From Oscillospiraceae bacterium (GTDB lineage Bacteria > Bacillota > Clostridia > Oscillospirales > Oscillospiraceae): a DNA stretch of 64,000 bases. Each line of letters begins with the position of its first letter. Position 1 is the first letter of the stretch. The stretch is from positions 1 through 64,000 of the forward strand of contig JAJQEJ010000019.1 of assembly GCA_021201735.1 (NCBI GenBank), in the 5' to 3' direction. Below are positions 25,322-35,803 of the stretch, piece after piece. The notes beneath the pieces are model-generated. The model was not told the DNA's origin. It saw nothing but the letters and a program-made list of their open reading frames with translations, and ran no database searches. Made by a program: the position numbers and the translations under genes.

Positions 25322-27535
25322 TTACTGCGATTGGGCCAAACGATAACACAACCCGGAATACCGCTTTTTCTGGCGATTGTTCGCCGTCATCCGCTCCACC
25401 ACCCGCTCGTCGCCGACCAGAATCAGCAGCTCACGCGCACGCGTGATGGACGTATAGAGGATACTGCGCGTGAGGAGCATCGGCGGCGCGTCCGCCACGG
25501 ACAGAATAACCGCGCGGTACTCGCTCCCCTGCGCCTTGTGCACCGTCACGGCATAGGCCGGCTCCAGCTCGCCGAGGAGGTCGGAGGTATACGCCACCCG
25601 CCTGCCTTCAAAGTCCACGGTCAGGCTCCCGTCCCGGCTGTCCACTGCAACGATCTGCCCGATGTCACCGTTAAACACCCCCATGCCGGAAAGCCCGCCC
25701 TCCGGCTGGTGCCACATCAGGTCGTAGTTGTTGCGCACCTGCATCACGCGGTCGCGCTCCCGAAAGACGTATTCGCCAAAGCGGTACTCGCCCCGCCCCG
25801 CTTCGGGTGGGTTGAGCGCCGCCTGCAGCGCACGGTTGAGCGCCATCGTCCCCGTCTGGCGTTTCCGCGTCGGGGAGAGCACCTGAATTTGATCGGCGGG
25901 TATGCCCATCCGCTCCGGCAGGCGCGTCTGCACCAGCTCCACAATGGTCTCCACCGCCTGTTCCGGATTGATCCGGCGGAGGAAAAAGAAATCCTTGCTC
26001 TTATTATGTAAATCCGGCATCTCGCCGCGGTTGACGCCGTGGGCGTTGCGCACAATGGCGCTCTCCGCCGCTTGGCGGAAGACCTCCGTCAGGCGCACAA
26101 CCGGCGCGATCCCGCTGCGGATGAGGTCGGAGAAGACATTGCCCGGCCCGACTGAGGGGAGCTGGTCGGCGTCCCCGACAAAGATGATGCGGCAGTCCCC
26201 CCGCAGGGCGGATAGGAGGGCCTGCGCGAGCGTTATGTCAACCATTGATGTCTCGTCCACAATCACCACGTCGGCGTCCAGCGGGTCATCCTCCCCCTTG
26301 GCAAAGGCGAGGCGTCCGCGCTGCGGGTCGTAGCGCGTTTCGAGCAGCCGGTGCAGCGTCGCGCCCTCCCGCCCGCACAGCTCACCAAGCCGCTTTGCCG
26401 CGCGCCCCGTGGGGGCGGTGAGCGCCGTGTCAAGCCCCATGCTGTCAAAGAGCGCCAGCACGGCGCGAAGACACGTTGTCTTGCCCGTGCCCGGCCCGCC
26501 GGTCAGCAGCATCACCTGCCGCCGCGCCGCGAGCTCCACCGCCTCAATCTGTTGCGGCGCATAGGTAATCCCCTGCTCCTGCTCCATGCGACGGATACTC
26601 TGCGCGAGATGCTCGGGCGGCAGGAGGAGGTTGCCGCTCATCTCGGCGATGCGGAACGCAACGTAGATCTCCGCCTGATAGAACGCACTTAAATAACAGG
26701 CTTCCTCGCCGTATACCGTGTCCTCAATGATCTCCCCGCGCGCCGCGAGCGCCTCCACGCGGTCGGAAAGCGCCTCCGGCGTTGCGGATAAGAGCTGCGC
26801 CGTCGCGTCGAGCAGCTTCCCGCGCGGCAGGAAGGTGTGGCCGTTGCCGCTGTTGTGCGCGAGCTCAAAGAGCAGTCCCGCCTCCATGCGCTCATGCGCC
26901 TCGGCGGAGATGCCCGTGGAGAGCGCCAGCAAGTCCGCCGTCTGAAACGGCACGCCGAGCTCATCATCCACCAGCAGGTAAGGATTCCCGCGTATCACCT
27001 CCAGCGCGCGTTCTCCATAGCGGCGGTAGAGCGGCATGGCGAGCGCGAGGGAGACGCTGTGCTCACCCAAAAACTCCATCAGGCGGCGCATCCCCATCCT
27101 GAGGCGAAACTCCTCGCCGATGGCGAGGGCGCGCTTGCGGTTCATCCCCTTGATCGCGGTGAGCAGCTCCGGGCGCTCCTCCAGCACCGTAAAGGTTTCG
27201 GCGCCGAACTCCTCCACAATACGGCGGGCGGTGGCGGCACCCACGCCGCGCACCGCGCCGGACGCGAGGTACTCAAATACAGCCTTCTCCCCCGTCGGCA
27301 TACGCCGCTCCACCGTCTCCGCCTTAAACTGCTCACCGTAAGCGTGGTGCCGCGTCCACTGTCCGCCGACACGCAGCTGCTCTCCGGGCATAATGCCGGG
27401 GATCGTCCCCACCACCGTGATATCTCCGCGCTCACCCGCCTCCAGCCGCAGCACCGCGTATCCGCTCTCCTCGCTCTGGTAGATGACAGTGGATACGCTG
27501 CCCTCAATGAAGTTCTGTTCTTCCCCGTTCGCCAC
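25322..27535 (-). CDS. recD2: RecD2-type ATP-dependent DNA helicase
   Basis: A 5'-3' SF1B helicase of the RecD2/TraA type, not part of a RecBCD complex. 737 residues: N-terminal OB-like and helix-hairpin-helix repeats (about 1-200), Walker A LLTGGPGTGKTTCLRAV, Walker B VVIVDETSMVD, GDADQLPSVGPGNV (motif III) and motif VI region AVTVHKAQGSEY, with the late Arg in YTSITRAREL. GTG start with GAGGTGG upstream. The long N-terminus distinguishes it from RecBCD RecD. Followed by comF in the same direction. Confidence 0.95.
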   Translation of the reverse strand: MANGEEQNFIEGSVSTVIYQSEESGYAVLRLEAGERGDITVVGTIPGIMPGEQLRVGGQWTRHHAYGEQFKAETVERRMPTGEKAVFEYLASGAVRGVGAATARRIVEEFGAETFTVLEERPELLTAIKGMNRKRALAIGEEFRLRMGMRRLMEFLGEHSVSLALAMPLYRRYGERALEVIRGNPYLLVDDELGVPFQTADLLALSTGISAEAHERMEAGLLFELAHNSGNGHTFLPRGKLLDATAQLLSATPEALSDRVEALAARGEIIEDTVYGEEACYLSAFYQAEIYVAFRIAEMSGNLLLPPEHLAQSIRRMEQEQGITYAPQQIEAVELAARRQVMLLTGGPGTGKTTCLRAVLALFDSMGLDTALTAPTGRAAKRLGELCGREGATLHRLLETRYDPQRGRLAFAKGEDDPLDADVVIVDETSMVDITLAQALLSALRGDCRIIFVGDADQLPSVGPGNVFSDLIRSGIAPVVRLTEVFRQAAESAIVRNAHGVNRGEMPDLHNKSKDFFFLRRINPEQAVETIVELVQTRLPERMGIPADQIQVLSPTRKRQTGTMALNRALQAALNPPEAGRGEYRFGEYVFRERDRVMQVRNNYDLMWHQPEGGLSGMGVFNGDIGQIVAVDSRDGSLTVDFEGRRVAYTSDLLGELEPAYAVTVHKAQGSEYRAVILSVADAPPMLLTRSILYTSITRARELLILVGDERVVERMTANNRQKKRYSGLCYRLAQSQ

Positions 27536-27562
27536 GCAACCACCTCATCCTTCGCCTCTCAT

Positions 27563-27913
27563 CTATGTAAGGTTATACTCCTTTACAATCCCTCTGACAT
27601 CCACAATCGGTCGCACAGTGACCCACGCCTCCTCTCGCGCCAGCACGTCGGCCACCGCGCGGCCGGTGGCATCCAGCCCGTCGTCGGCAATCACAACGCA
27701 CACGGGCCGGTTCTGCGTCATCTGTAGCCGCTTCACGGCACGCACCGTCTGCTCCAACCCAACGCCCGCGCCGCTTGCCGGTACCACGGCATAGACCGGC
27801 TTGCAGTGCGCGTCCTTCCACGGCGCGAGCAGGCGTCCAAATAGCATCCAGCCGAGACAAAGCAGGCCAAATGAGGATAAAAACGCCAAAACAATTTCCA
27901 AAATCGGGTTCAA
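27563..27913 (-). CDS. Conserved-looking membrane-anchored hypothetical protein
   Basis: 116 residues: an N-terminal TM (about 5-27) and a small alpha/beta domain with VYAVVPASGAGVGLEQTVRAVKRLQ and VCVVIADDGLDATGRAVADVLAREE. The strand-helix rhythm with an ADDGLD turn resembles the start of a Rossmann-like or GT-A domain, but the protein is far too short for an active transferase. An overlapping frame (27573-27923) also stays open but lacks a plausible TM or composition. It is 27 bases upstream of recD2. Function unknown. Confidence 0.6.
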   Translation of the reverse strand: MNPILEIVLAFLSSFGLLCLGWMLFGRLLAPWKDAHCKPVYAVVPASGAGVGLEQTVRAVKRLQMTQNRPVCVVIADDGLDATGRAVADVLAREEAWVTVRPIVDVRGIVKEYNLT

Positions 27914-27967
27914 AACCGTTCACCTCCGCGCCATTCTATGCCGCGTGACGGGAATCGGTCTTTTCCT

Positions 27968-28456
27968 TCACGCCAGCACAGAGGTAACCGCGCCGGTCAG
28001 AAACGTGATAATCACGCCCGCAATGAGCACTCCGCAAAAGATCGTCGGTATCGCCTTGCGCAGCGGCATGTCCAAAAAAGCCGCCACAAGCGCCCCTGTC
28101 CATGCCCCCGTCCCAGGCAGCGGGATCGCCACTAAGATGAGCAGCCCCAGATATTTATACCGGTTCACCGTGCGCCCTTTGGCGTGTGCCTTGCGCTCCA
28201 GCCGGGCAACCAGATTGCCCAGCTTGGGGATTTTTTTGCAGATCCACGCAAAGATGCGCCGGATATATACCACAATAAACGGCACCGGAATCATATTGCC
28301 CACGAGCGCACACAGCAGCGCGACCACCGGGTGCAGCCCCAGTGCCGTACCAAATGGTACGCCGCCGCGCAGCTCCACCACCGGGAGCATCGATACCAGC
28401 ACGGTAAAAATCATATGCCCGAAATTGGTGTCGGTCAGCCACTGTTCTATTTCCAA
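27968..28456 (-). CDS. Small multidrug export family membrane protein (COG2426)
   Basis: 162 residues with about four TM helices and family motifs VSMLPVVELRGGVPFG (near 15-35) and LLILVAIPLPGTGAWTGALVAAFL. The Sm_multidrug_ex label is historical; transport has little experimental support. The TTG at 28456 is chosen because GAGGAG lies 9 nt upstream; the longer reading to 28564 adds an AT-rich leader without a ribosome site. Confidence 0.85.
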   Translation of the reverse strand: MEIEQWLTDTNFGHMIFTVLVSMLPVVELRGGVPFGTALGLHPVVALLCALVGNMIPVPFIVVYIRRIFAWICKKIPKLGNLVARLERKAHAKGRTVNRYKYLGLLILVAIPLPGTGAWTGALVAAFLDMPLRKAIPTIFCGVLIAGVIITFLTGAVTSVLA

Positions 28457-28621
28457 ACAAACACGCTCCTCTATCCGTTTCCTACCGACGTATACATAGA
28501 CATTGTACCATATCCAAAGGGATGAATACATAAATATTTTATGAATTGTTGGATTGGAGCACAATTCCCTTGTCCCCCACGCGGGATGATGCTATAATAG
28601 CAAAAAAAGAGGGGGCTGTGT

Positions 28622-29293
28622 ATGATATATAAAGAGGAGTTTATTTCCTTTATGATCCGCTCCGGGGTGCTCACGTTCGGAGACTTCACCACGAAATCGG
28701 GGCGGAAGACGCCTTACTTCATCAACACCGGCAACTACAAAACCGGCGCGCAGGCGCTGTTGCTCGGCGACTATTATGCCGCCTGTATCGCGGAGCACCT
28801 GCCCACGGGCGTCACCTGTCTGTTCGGCCCCGCGTACAAAGGCATTCCGCTCGCCGTGACGGCGGCTTCCTCCCTCTACCGCGTCTATCAGCGCGATCTG
28901 CCGTACTGCTTCAACCGCAAGGAGGTCAAGGACCACGGTGAGGGCGGCTCCATTGTTGGCTACCAGCCGCAGGCCGGGGACAATGTGGTCATCGTGGAGG
29001 ACGTCGTCACCGCGGGAACCGCCGTGCGGGAGACCATCGCGCTCTTTCAGCAGGTGGCACAGGTTAACATAAAGTCACTGATCGTCTCGGTCGACCGCAT
29101 GGAACGCGGGACGCGCGACTGTTCTACGCTCGACGAACTGCGCCAGGATTACGGCATAGAGGTCTACCCCATCGTCACCGTGCGCGAAATCATCGCGCTA
29201 CTCCACAACCGCCCCGTGGACGGCAGGGTCTATATTGACGACGCGACCAAAGCGCGCATGGAAGAATACCTCGCGGAATATGGCGCGCGCTGA
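28622..29293 (+). CDS. pyrE: Orotate phosphoribosyltransferase
   Basis: Converts orotate and PRPP to OMP in pyrimidine synthesis. 223 residues. PRPP motif VVIVEDVVTAGTAVRET (near 122-138), the catalytic-loop region FNRKEVKDHGEGGSIVG, and an N-terminal SGRKTPYFINTGNYKTG-like substrate segment (here TKSGRKTPYF). It has a strong GAGGGGG site. It is the only pyr gene in the window, with radC 28 bases downstream. Confidence 0.95.
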   Translation: MIYKEEFISFMIRSGVLTFGDFTTKSGRKTPYFINTGNYKTGAQALLLGDYYAACIAEHLPTGVTCLFGPAYKGIPLAVTAASSLYRVYQRDLPYCFNRKEVKDHGEGGSIVGYQPQAGDNVVIVEDVVTAGTAVRETIALFQQVAQVNIKSLIVSVDRMERGTRDCSTLDELRQDYGIEVYPIVTVREIIALLHNRPVDGRVYIDDATKARMEEYLAEYGAR

Positions 29294-29321
29294 GAAGGCA
29301 GCCAAAGGAGGACGCACCGGC

Positions 29322-29996
29322 ATGGGAATCCACGAAGGTCACCGCAAACGCTTGAAGGAAGAATTTTTGGCCCGTCCGGACTCCTTTCCAGACCACAAGG
29401 CGCTGGAACTGCTCCTGTTCTATGCCAATCCGCGCGGGGACACCAATCCCACCGCCCACCTGCTGCTCGACCATTTCGGCTCCCTCGCCGGTGTCCTTGA
29501 CGCGACGCCGGAGGAGCTCTGCAAACTCAGTGGAATTGGGGAACACGCCGTGGTGCTGCTCAAAACGGTCAAGGAGCTGAGTGGGCGCTATCTCACGAAC
29601 CGCTCCAGCGTGGATAATATTGTGGAAACCACAAAGGACGCGTTCCATATCCTGCGCCCGTATTTTTTTGGGGCGCGCAACGAAATTGCCGTCCTGCTCT
29701 GTCTGGACGGCAAGCATAAGCTGCTCGGTGTACGCAAGGTCTACGAGGGCAACGTCAATGCGGTCGCCATTACGGCGCGGAAAGTCGCGGAGACGGCGCT
29801 CTCCCTCAACGCCTCCGCCGTCATTTTGGCCCACAACCATGTCTCAGGGCTCGCGCTTCCGTCGGTGGAGGATCGCAGCACCACTACACACCTGAAACAT
29901 ATGCTCTCGCAGTTGACCATTGCCCTGATCGATCATTTGATCTTTGTGGACGATGATATGGTGTCCCTCAGGGATAGCGGGTATTACCAGCCGTAG
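29322..29996 (+). CDS. radC: RadC family JAB-domain protein
   Basis: 224 residues: an N-terminal helix-hairpin-helix region (about 40-80, LDATPEELCKLSGIGEHAVVLLKT) and a C-terminal JAB/MPN domain with the metal motif HNHVSGLALPSVED near 178-191. The historical DNA-repair assignment of RadC has been withdrawn; the enzymatic role is unknown. AAAGGAGG about 10 nt upstream fixes the start; the longer frame from 29235 overlaps pyrE. Confidence 0.9.
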   Translation: MGIHEGHRKRLKEEFLARPDSFPDHKALELLLFYANPRGDTNPTAHLLLDHFGSLAGVLDATPEELCKLSGIGEHAVVLLKTVKELSGRYLTNRSSVDNIVETTKDAFHILRPYFFGARNEIAVLLCLDGKHKLLGVRKVYEGNVNAVAITARKVAETALSLNASAVILAHNHVSGLALPSVEDRSTTTHLKHMLSQLTIALIDHLIFVDDDMVSLRDSGYYQP

Positions 29997-30049
29997 TGGG
30001 CTTTTTTATCCGGGATGATGCCTTTGTTGGGCATTGTCCCTTTTGCTTT

Positions 30050-30082
30050 TCTTCTTTGTGAAGGGGGTTCCCCTTGCCAGAA
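30050..30082. repeat. Solo short repeat motif upstream of uvrB
   Basis: GTGAAGGGGGTTCCCCTTGCC within a CTTCTTT...AGAAG inverted context. It is the same string that opens dispersed repeat copies A-C, here without the longer body. Confidence 0.55.
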
Positions 30083-30119
30083 GAAGTACAGACACACAAA
30101 CATCGGATAAAATTAGGAC

Positions 30120-30148
30120 TTGCATAGGAACACATGTTTTGGTAAAAT
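30120..30148 (+). promoter_or_regulatory. Sigma-A-like promoter of uvrB
   Basis: TTGCAT (30120-30125), 17-nt spacer, TAAAAT (30143-30148). The spacer carries a LexA-type box, so occupancy would block polymerase. Confidence 0.65.
30128..30139. promoter_or_regulatory. LexA (DinR) box in the uvrB promoter
   Basis: GAACACATGTTT matches the Gram-positive SOS core GAAC-RNRY-GTTY exactly; the outer C and G of the 14-mer consensus are not kept. Its place between -35 and -10 of uvrB, an SOS gene in Bacillus, makes the call credible. Confidence 0.75.
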
Positions 30149-30184
30149 AGTATTATTACATTGCATCATAAGGAGGGCTGTCCC

Positions 30185-32152
30185 GTGCCAGAATTTCAAG
30201 TTGTCAGCGACTACCACCCGGCCGGCGACCAGCCCGACGCCATAGAGGCGCTGGCCTCCGGCCTGCAAAACGGTCTCGATGAACAGACCCTGCTCGGCGT
30301 GACCGGCTCCGGCAAAACCTACACCATGGCAAAGGTCATCGAGCAGGTGCAGCGCCCAACGCTGGTGCTCGCGCATAACAAGACCCTCGCAGCCCAGCTG
30401 TGCGCGGAATTCCGCGAATTTTTCCCCAACAACGCGGTGGAGTATTTCGTCTCCTACTACGACTACTACCAGCCGGAGGCTTACATCCCCCACACGGATA
30501 CCTTTATTGAAAAGGACGCCTCCATCAACGACGAGATTGAGCGCCTGCGCCACTCCGCGACCTCGGCGCTGTTCGAGCGGCGGGATGTGATTGTGGTCTC
30601 CTCCGTCTCCTGCATCTACGGTTTGGGCGACCCCATCGACTACCAAAACATGGTCATCTCCCTGCGCGTGGGACAGACGCGCAGCCGGGACGAGCTGCTC
30701 AAAAAGCTGGTGGAAATCCGCTATGAGCGCAACGATGTTTCCTTTGAGCGCAACACCTTCCGCGTGCGTGGGGATACGGTGGAGGTCTTCCCTGTCTACT
30801 CGCACAGCACCGCCATCCGCATTGAATTTTTCGGGGACGAGATCGACCGCATTTCCGAAATCAACGTCGTGACCGGCACCCCGACCCGGGTATTAAACCA
30901 CGCCGCCATCTACCCCGCCTCCCACTACGTGACGACAAAGGAGAAGATGACGGTTGCGATTGAGGATATCTATCAGGAGCTGGAGGAGCGCGTGGCCTAC
31001 TTCGAATCGCAGAACATGCTCGTCGAGGCGCAGCGCATCAAGCAGCGCACCATGTACGACGTGGAGATGATGCAGGAGCTCGGCTACTGCTCCGGCATCG
31101 AAAACTACAGCCGCGTCATCTCCGCCCGCCCGGTCGGCTCGCCGCCGCTGACCCTGCTCGACTACTTTCCGGATGATTTCATCCTGTTCATCGACGAGAG
31201 CCATGTGACGCTGCCGCAGGTGCGCGCCATGTACAACGGCGACCGCGCGCGCAAGACCACCCTCATCGACTACGGCTTTCGCCTGCCCTGCGCGTTTGAC
31301 AACCGCCCGCTCAAATTTGAGGAGTTCGAGCGCCGCGTCCGGCAGGTCGTCTACGTCTCCGCCACCCCAGGCGAATACGAGCGCACCCGCTCCGGGCAGG
31401 TCGTCGAGCTGGTCATCCGGCCCACGGGGCTGCTCGACCCCGTCATCGACGTGCGCCCGATTGAGGGGCAGATTGACGACCTGCTCGGCGAGATCAACCT
31501 GCGCAGTGAACGCGGCGAGCGCGTGCTGGTGACCACGCTGACCAAGAAAATGGCGGAGGATCTGACGGCGTACCTGCTCAATACCGGCGTCAAGGTGCGG
31601 TACATGCACCACGACATCAACACCATTGAGCGGATGGATATCCTGCGCGATCTGCGGCTCGGTACCTTCGACGTGCTGGTTGGCATCAACCTCCTGCGCG
31701 AGGGGCTCGACCTGCCGGAGGTGAGCCTTGTGGCCATTCTGGACGCCGACAAGGAGGGCTTTCTCCGCTCGGAGACCAGTCTGGTCCAGACCATCGGGCG
31801 CGCGGCGCGCAACGCGGACGGGCTTGTGATCATGTACGCCGACACCATCACGCCGTCCATGCGCCGCGCCATCGACGAGACGGCGCGGCGGCGTGAGAAG
31901 CAGGATTCCTTCAATCAGGCACACGGCATCACGCCAAAAACCATCATCAAGTCGGTGCGCGGCCTGATCGAAATCTCCAAATCGGTGGACGCCGAAGCCC
32001 CGCGCGCCGTCGGCGAGATGAGCGCAAAGGAGCGCGCCGCCGCCGTGGAGAAGCTGGAAAAGGAGATGCGCGAGGCCTCCAAACGGCTGGAATTCGAGTA
32101 TGCCGCCGTCCTGCGCGACCGCATCATCGAGCTGCGCGGACACACAAAATAA
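30185..32152 (+). CDS. uvrB: Excinuclease ABC subunit UvrB
   Basis: Damage-verifying helicase-like subunit of nucleotide excision repair. 655 residues: Walker [13 protein letters not shown], beta-hairpin region [16 protein letters not shown]-like [11 protein letters not shown], motif [11 protein letters not shown] and a C-terminal UVR domain ([26 protein letters not shown]) that contacts UvrC. The GTG start has AAGGAGG 8 nt upstream. uvrA follows 24 bases later, so the two are probably cotranscribed under LexA. Confidence 0.98.
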   Translation: MPEFQVVSDYHPAGDQPDAIEALASGLQNGLDEQTLLGVTGSGKTYTMAKVIEQVQRPTLVLAHNKTLAAQLCAEFREFFPNNAVEYFVSYYDYYQPEAYIPHTDTFIEKDASINDEIERLRHSATSALFERRDVIVVSSVSCIYGLGDPIDYQNMVISLRVGQTRSRDELLKKLVEIRYERNDVSFERNTFRVRGDTVEVFPVYSHSTAIRIEFFGDEIDRISEINVVTGTPTRVLNHAAIYPASHYVTTKEKMTVAIEDIYQELEERVAYFESQNMLVEAQRIKQRTMYDVEMMQELGYCSGIENYSRVISARPVGSPPLTLLDYFPDDFILFIDESHVTLPQVRAMYNGDRARKTTLIDYGFRLPCAFDNRPLKFEEFERRVRQVVYVSATPGEYERTRSGQVVELVIRPTGLLDPVIDVRPIEGQIDDLLGEINLRSERGERVLVTTLTKKMAEDLTAYLLNTGVKVRYMHHDINTIERMDILRDLRLGTFDVLVGINLLREGLDLPEVSLVAILDADKEGFLRSETSLVQTIGRAARNADGLVIMYADTITPSMRRAIDETARRREKQDSFNQAHGITPKTIIKSVRGLIEISKSVDAEAPRAVGEMSAKERAAAVEKLEKEMREASKRLEFEYAAVLRDRIIELRGHTK

Positions 32153-32176
32153 TAAACTGTACAAAGGACTGAGCCT

Positions 32177-35008
32177 ATGCTTGACCACATCCATGTAAAG
32201 GGCGCGCGCGCCAACAACTTAAAGAATATCGACATCAAAATCCCCCGCGATAAGCTCGTGGTGCTGACGGGCCTGTCCGGGTCGGGCAAGTCCTCCCTCG
32301 CCTTTGACACGATCTATGCCGAGGGACAGCGGCGGTATGTGGAGTCCCTCTCCTCCTATGCACGGCAGTTTTTGGGGCAGATGGAAAAGCCCGATGTCGA
32401 CTACATCGACGGCCTCTCCCCCGCCATCTCCATCGACCAAAAGACCACGTCGAAAAACCCACGCTCCACCGTCGGCACGGTGACGGAGATTTACGACTAC
32501 CTCCGCCTCCTCTGGGCGCGGGTGGGCACCCCGCACTGCCCGCACTGCGGCAAGGAGATTCAGCAGCAGACCATCGACCAGATAATCGACCACGTCATGG
32601 ATCTTCCCACCGGGACGCGCATTCAGGTACTCGCCCCCGTGGTGCGCGCACGCAAGGGCGAATTTGTCAAGCTCTTTGAAACCGCGCGGAAATCCGGCTA
32701 TGTGCGCTGCCGTGTGGACGGCTCGATCTACGACCTGTCCGAGGAGATCAGCCTCACCAAAAACAAGAAGCACAATGTCGAAATCGTGGTGGACCGCCTT
32801 GTCATCAAGGAGGATATTCTCCGCCGCCTGACCGACTCCGTGGAGACCGCGTCGGCACAGGCGGGCGGGCTTGTTCTCATCAACATTGTCGATGAGGACC
32901 GCGACCTGCTCTTCTCCCAAAACTACGCCTGTGAGGACTGCGGCATCTCTATTGAAGAGCTCAGCCCGCGCATGTTCTCCTTTAACAACCCCTACGGCGC
33001 GTGCCCGACCTGTTCTGGGCTGGGCGCACAGCTCAAGGTGGACCCCGCCATTGTCATCCCCAACCCCTCCCTCTCCATCCTGGACGGCGCCATTGCAGCG
33101 AGCGGCTGGAACAATATCAAAGGGGACTCCATCTCCCGGATGTACTTTGATGCGCTCTCAAAGAAGTACCACTTCAAGCTGACCACGCCGTTTTGCGAAC
33201 TGCCGGATGAGATTGTGAACCTCATCCTCTACGGCACCAAGGGTGAAAAGCTGACCCTGACCTATGAGCGTGAAAACGGACACGGCACACTGCAGCAGGC
33301 GTTCGAGGGCATCATCCCCAATCTGGAGCGGCGCAACCGCGAGACGCAGTCCGACTCCGTGCGCCGCGATTTGGAGGAGTGCATGTCGGAATCCCCCTGC
33401 CCTGACTGCCACGGACGGCGGCTCAAGCCGGAATCCCTCGCCGTGACGGTGGGCGGGCTGAACATCGACGCGTTCTGCCATATGGCGATCACGCAGGCGA
33501 TGGACTTTGTCGCAAATCTCACCCTTTCGGAACAGAAAGCCATGATTGCAGAGCAGATTTTAAAGGAGATCACCGGGCGGCTGGGCTTCCTTCAATCGGT
33601 TGGGCTGCAATACCTCACCCTCTCCCGCGCCTCCGGCACCCTCTCCGGCGGAGAGAGCCAGCGCATCCGGCTCGCGACCCAGATCGGCTCCTCCCTGATG
33701 GGCGTGCTGTATATTCTCGACGAGCCGTCCATCGGGCTGCACCAGCGGGATAATGACATGCTGCTCACCACGATGCAGGGCCTGCGCGATCTGGGCAACA
33801 CCCTGCTGGTCGTGGAGCACGACGAGGACACGATGCGCGCGGCGGATTATATTGTGGATATCGGCCCCGGCGCGGGGGTGCACGGCGGCTACGTCGTCGC
33901 GGCGGGGACAGCGCAGGAGGTGATGGATACCCCCGGCTCCATCACGGGCGACTATCTTGCAGGGCGCACAAAAATCCCCGTCCCCTCTACACGCAGGACG
34001 GGAAACGGGAAGGTGCTCACGGTGCGCGGCGCGGCGGAGAATAACCTAAAGGAGATTGACGTCTCCTTCCCTCTCGGCTCCTTTATCTGCGTCACAGGGG
34101 TTTCCGGCTCCGGCAAGTCGAGCCTCGTCAATGAAGTGCTCTACAAAAAGCTCGCGGCGGATTTAAACCGCGCAAAAACCCGCCCGGGTAAATTCCAGCG
34201 AATTGAGGGGCTGGAATATCTGGACAAGGTGATCGACATCGACCAGTCGCCCATCGGGCGCAGCCCGCGCTCCAACCCCGCGACCTACACCGGCCTTTTC
34301 AATGACATCCGCGACCTCTTCGCTTCCACCCCGGACGCCAAGGCGCGCGGGTACGGCCCCGGCCGCTTCTCCTTCAACATCCGCGGCGGGCGCTGTGAGG
34401 CATGCAGCGGAGACGGCCTGCTGAAAATTGAGATGCATTTTCTCCCCGATATCTACGTCCCCTGTGAGGTCTGCAAGGGGAAACGCTATAACCGCGAGAC
34501 GCTGGAGGTACGCTACAAGGGCAAAAACATCTATGAAGTGCTGGATATGACGGTGGCGGAGGCAATCCCCTTCTTTGAGGCCATCCCGCGCATTCACAGC
34601 CGCCTACAGACCCTGTTTGATGTGGGGCTCTCCTACGTCCGCCTCGGCCAGCCCTCCACCACCCTCTCCGGCGGAGAGGCGCAGCGCGTCAAGCTCGCCA
34701 CCGAGCTCTCCAAGCGCTCCACCGGCTCCACCATCTATATTTTGGACGAGCCCACCACCGGCCTGCACACCGCCGACGTGCATAAGCTCGTGCAGGTGCT
34801 CGACCGGCTGGTGGAGGCGGGGAATACCGTCATCGTGATTGAGCACAACCTGGACGTCATCAAAACAGCCGACTATATCATCGACCTCGGCCCCGAGGGG
34901 GGCGACGGCGGCGGTAACATCGTCTGCACCGGGACGCCCGAAGCCGTCGCCGCCTGTCCAGACTCCTACACGGGGCACTATCTCAAGGCGCTACTGGCGC
35001 AAACATAA
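32177..35008 (+). CDS. uvrA: Excinuclease ABC subunit UvrA
   Basis: Damage-recognising ABC ATPase dimer of nucleotide excision repair. 943 residues: two ABC modules (Walker [13 protein letters not shown] and [12 protein letters not shown]; signatures [14 protein letters not shown] and [14 protein letters not shown]), zinc modules CEDC...CPTC and CEACSGDG...CEVCKGKRY. Full length. The AAAGGA site is modest. Second gene of the uvrBA unit. Confidence 0.98.
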   Translation: MLDHIHVKGARANNLKNIDIKIPRDKLVVLTGLSGSGKSSLAFDTIYAEGQRRYVESLSSYARQFLGQMEKPDVDYIDGLSPAISIDQKTTSKNPRSTVGTVTEIYDYLRLLWARVGTPHCPHCGKEIQQQTIDQIIDHVMDLPTGTRIQVLAPVVRARKGEFVKLFETARKSGYVRCRVDGSIYDLSEEISLTKNKKHNVEIVVDRLVIKEDILRRLTDSVETASAQAGGLVLINIVDEDRDLLFSQNYACEDCGISIEELSPRMFSFNNPYGACPTCSGLGAQLKVDPAIVIPNPSLSILDGAIAASGWNNIKGDSISRMYFDALSKKYHFKLTTPFCELPDEIVNLILYGTKGEKLTLTYERENGHGTLQQAFEGIIPNLERRNRETQSDSVRRDLEECMSESPCPDCHGRRLKPESLAVTVGGLNIDAFCHMAITQAMDFVANLTLSEQKAMIAEQILKEITGRLGFLQSVGLQYLTLSRASGTLSGGESQRIRLATQIGSSLMGVLYILDEPSIGLHQRDNDMLLTTMQGLRDLGNTLLVVEHDEDTMRAADYIVDIGPGAGVHGGYVVAAGTAQEVMDTPGSITGDYLAGRTKIPVPSTRRTGNGKVLTVRGAAENNLKEIDVSFPLGSFICVTGVSGSGKSSLVNEVLYKKLAADLNRAKTRPGKFQRIEGLEYLDKVIDIDQSPIGRSPRSNPATYTGLFNDIRDLFASTPDAKARGYGPGRFSFNIRGGRCEACSGDGLLKIEMHFLPDIYVPCEVCKGKRYNRETLEVRYKGKNIYEVLDMTVAEAIPFFEAIPRIHSRLQTLFDVGLSYVRLGQPSTTLSGGEAQRVKLATELSKRSTGSTIYILDEPTTGLHTADVHKLVQVLDRLVEAGNTVIVIEHNLDVIKTADYIIDLGPEGGDGGGNIVCTGTPEAVAACPDSYTGHYLKALLAQT

Positions 35009-35018
35009 TCCAAAAACG

Positions 35019-35081
35019 AAACAATCCCCTGCTCCACTTGTGTGGACAGGGGATTGTCGGTATTTGAAACAAATACCGACA
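35019..35081. terminator. Overlapping hairpins after uvrA
   Basis: A 16-17-bp stem (ACAATCCCCTG arms, 35021-35057) overlaps a second stem (GTCGGTATTT / AAATACCGAC, to about 35080) in the gap between convergent uvrA and the next minus-strand gene. Only short T tracts follow, so strength is uncertain. Confidence 0.6.
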
Positions 35082-35097
35082 TGCTAAAACATCATAA

Positions 35098-35499
35098 TCA
35101 GCCGAGCGCTGTCCAGAGGTTCGACACTCTGAAACAGAACATCACCGTACTGCCGCCGCCCTGTTCTGCGCGGAATCCGTCGGAAAGGGAGAACATCTTC
35201 TCCAGCTGCTCCACAAGCGCCTTAGTCTCCAGCTCCAGATGGTGCAGCTGCATGAACACAAAGCCATGCTTTTTCTGCGGATAGGTGTGCACCGCGTTGA
35301 TGCGCAGATTAAAGCCGTGCGCACCGTCCGGGCGGCTATTCTGTGAATTGACAAACTCGGACATAACGGTCATCAGCTCAACCAGTCTGGCATATACCGC
35401 CTCGTCCAGTTTATACACGCCATCATTTTTCGCTTGTGCCTTCTTTACATCGGCATCAACATCGGCAATAAAATTCTTGCTGTTAAAATCTACTACCAT
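35098..35499 (-). CDS. Hypothetical cytoplasmic protein
   Basis: 133 residues, no signal or TM, mixed alpha/beta composition with a helical centre (LDEAVYARLVELMTVMSEFVNSQ) and a C-terminal half containing INAVHTYPQKKHGFVFMQLHHLELETKALVEQLEKMF. No family recognised. The ATG at 35499 has GGAGG 8 nt upstream and is preferred over the longer frame from 35538. It appears monocistronic, convergent with uvrA. Confidence 0.75.
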   Translation of the reverse strand: MVVDFNSKNFIADVDADVKKAQAKNDGVYKLDEAVYARLVELMTVMSEFVNSQNSRPDGAHGFNLRINAVHTYPQKKHGFVFMQLHHLELETKALVEQLEKMFSLSDGFRAEQGGGSTVMFCFRVSNLWTALG

Positions 35500-35803
35500 T
35501 TTGGTTCCCTCCACTACTAAATCAGTTTCGCATACCAAGCCGGGGAAATACCCGCAAGCCCTGCCATGCTTTGTATTTCAGATTGGATGCGGTACCCTTT
35601 CTGTTGTATCAAAGTATAGCAGACTTTATGTCCCATGTCTATTGCGTGCAAAACAAATTTTAGATAATCTTTTATCTATTTTGATGATCTTTTCTTCTAA
35701 ACGCACAAAATTAAGCAAAAGATTTGCGTAATACAGGAGAAAACCACCTGTTTTACGCATTTCAGATTCAAGACCATTTTCCTCCTGTTTGTCCCTTTTG
35801 CGG
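35500..35803. other. AT-rich gene-free stretch upstream of the hypothetical gene
   Basis: About 300 bases of lower GC than the flanks. It holds the niaR terminator-like hairpin. A 44-codon minus-strand frame starting inside that hairpin looks protein-like but has no ribosome site, so I do not call it. Confidence 0.5.
35708..35758 (-). terminator. Probable terminator of niaR
   Basis: A 12-bp stem with one mismatch (GCGTAATACAGG / CCTGTTTTACGC, arms 35726-35737 and 35747-35758) followed on the minus strand by AAATCTTTTGC, some 45 bases after the niaR stop. Confidence 0.55.

Noticed and set aside
27573-27923. Alternative reading frame over the 116-residue hypothetical
   Set aside because: It lacks a coherent hydrophobic segment and is Arg/Gly/Cys-rich as expected for a shifted frame; the other frame has a clear TM.
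35626-35757. 44-codon minus-strand frame after niaR
   Set aside because: Its start codon sits in a hairpin that looks like a terminator and there is no ribosome site.
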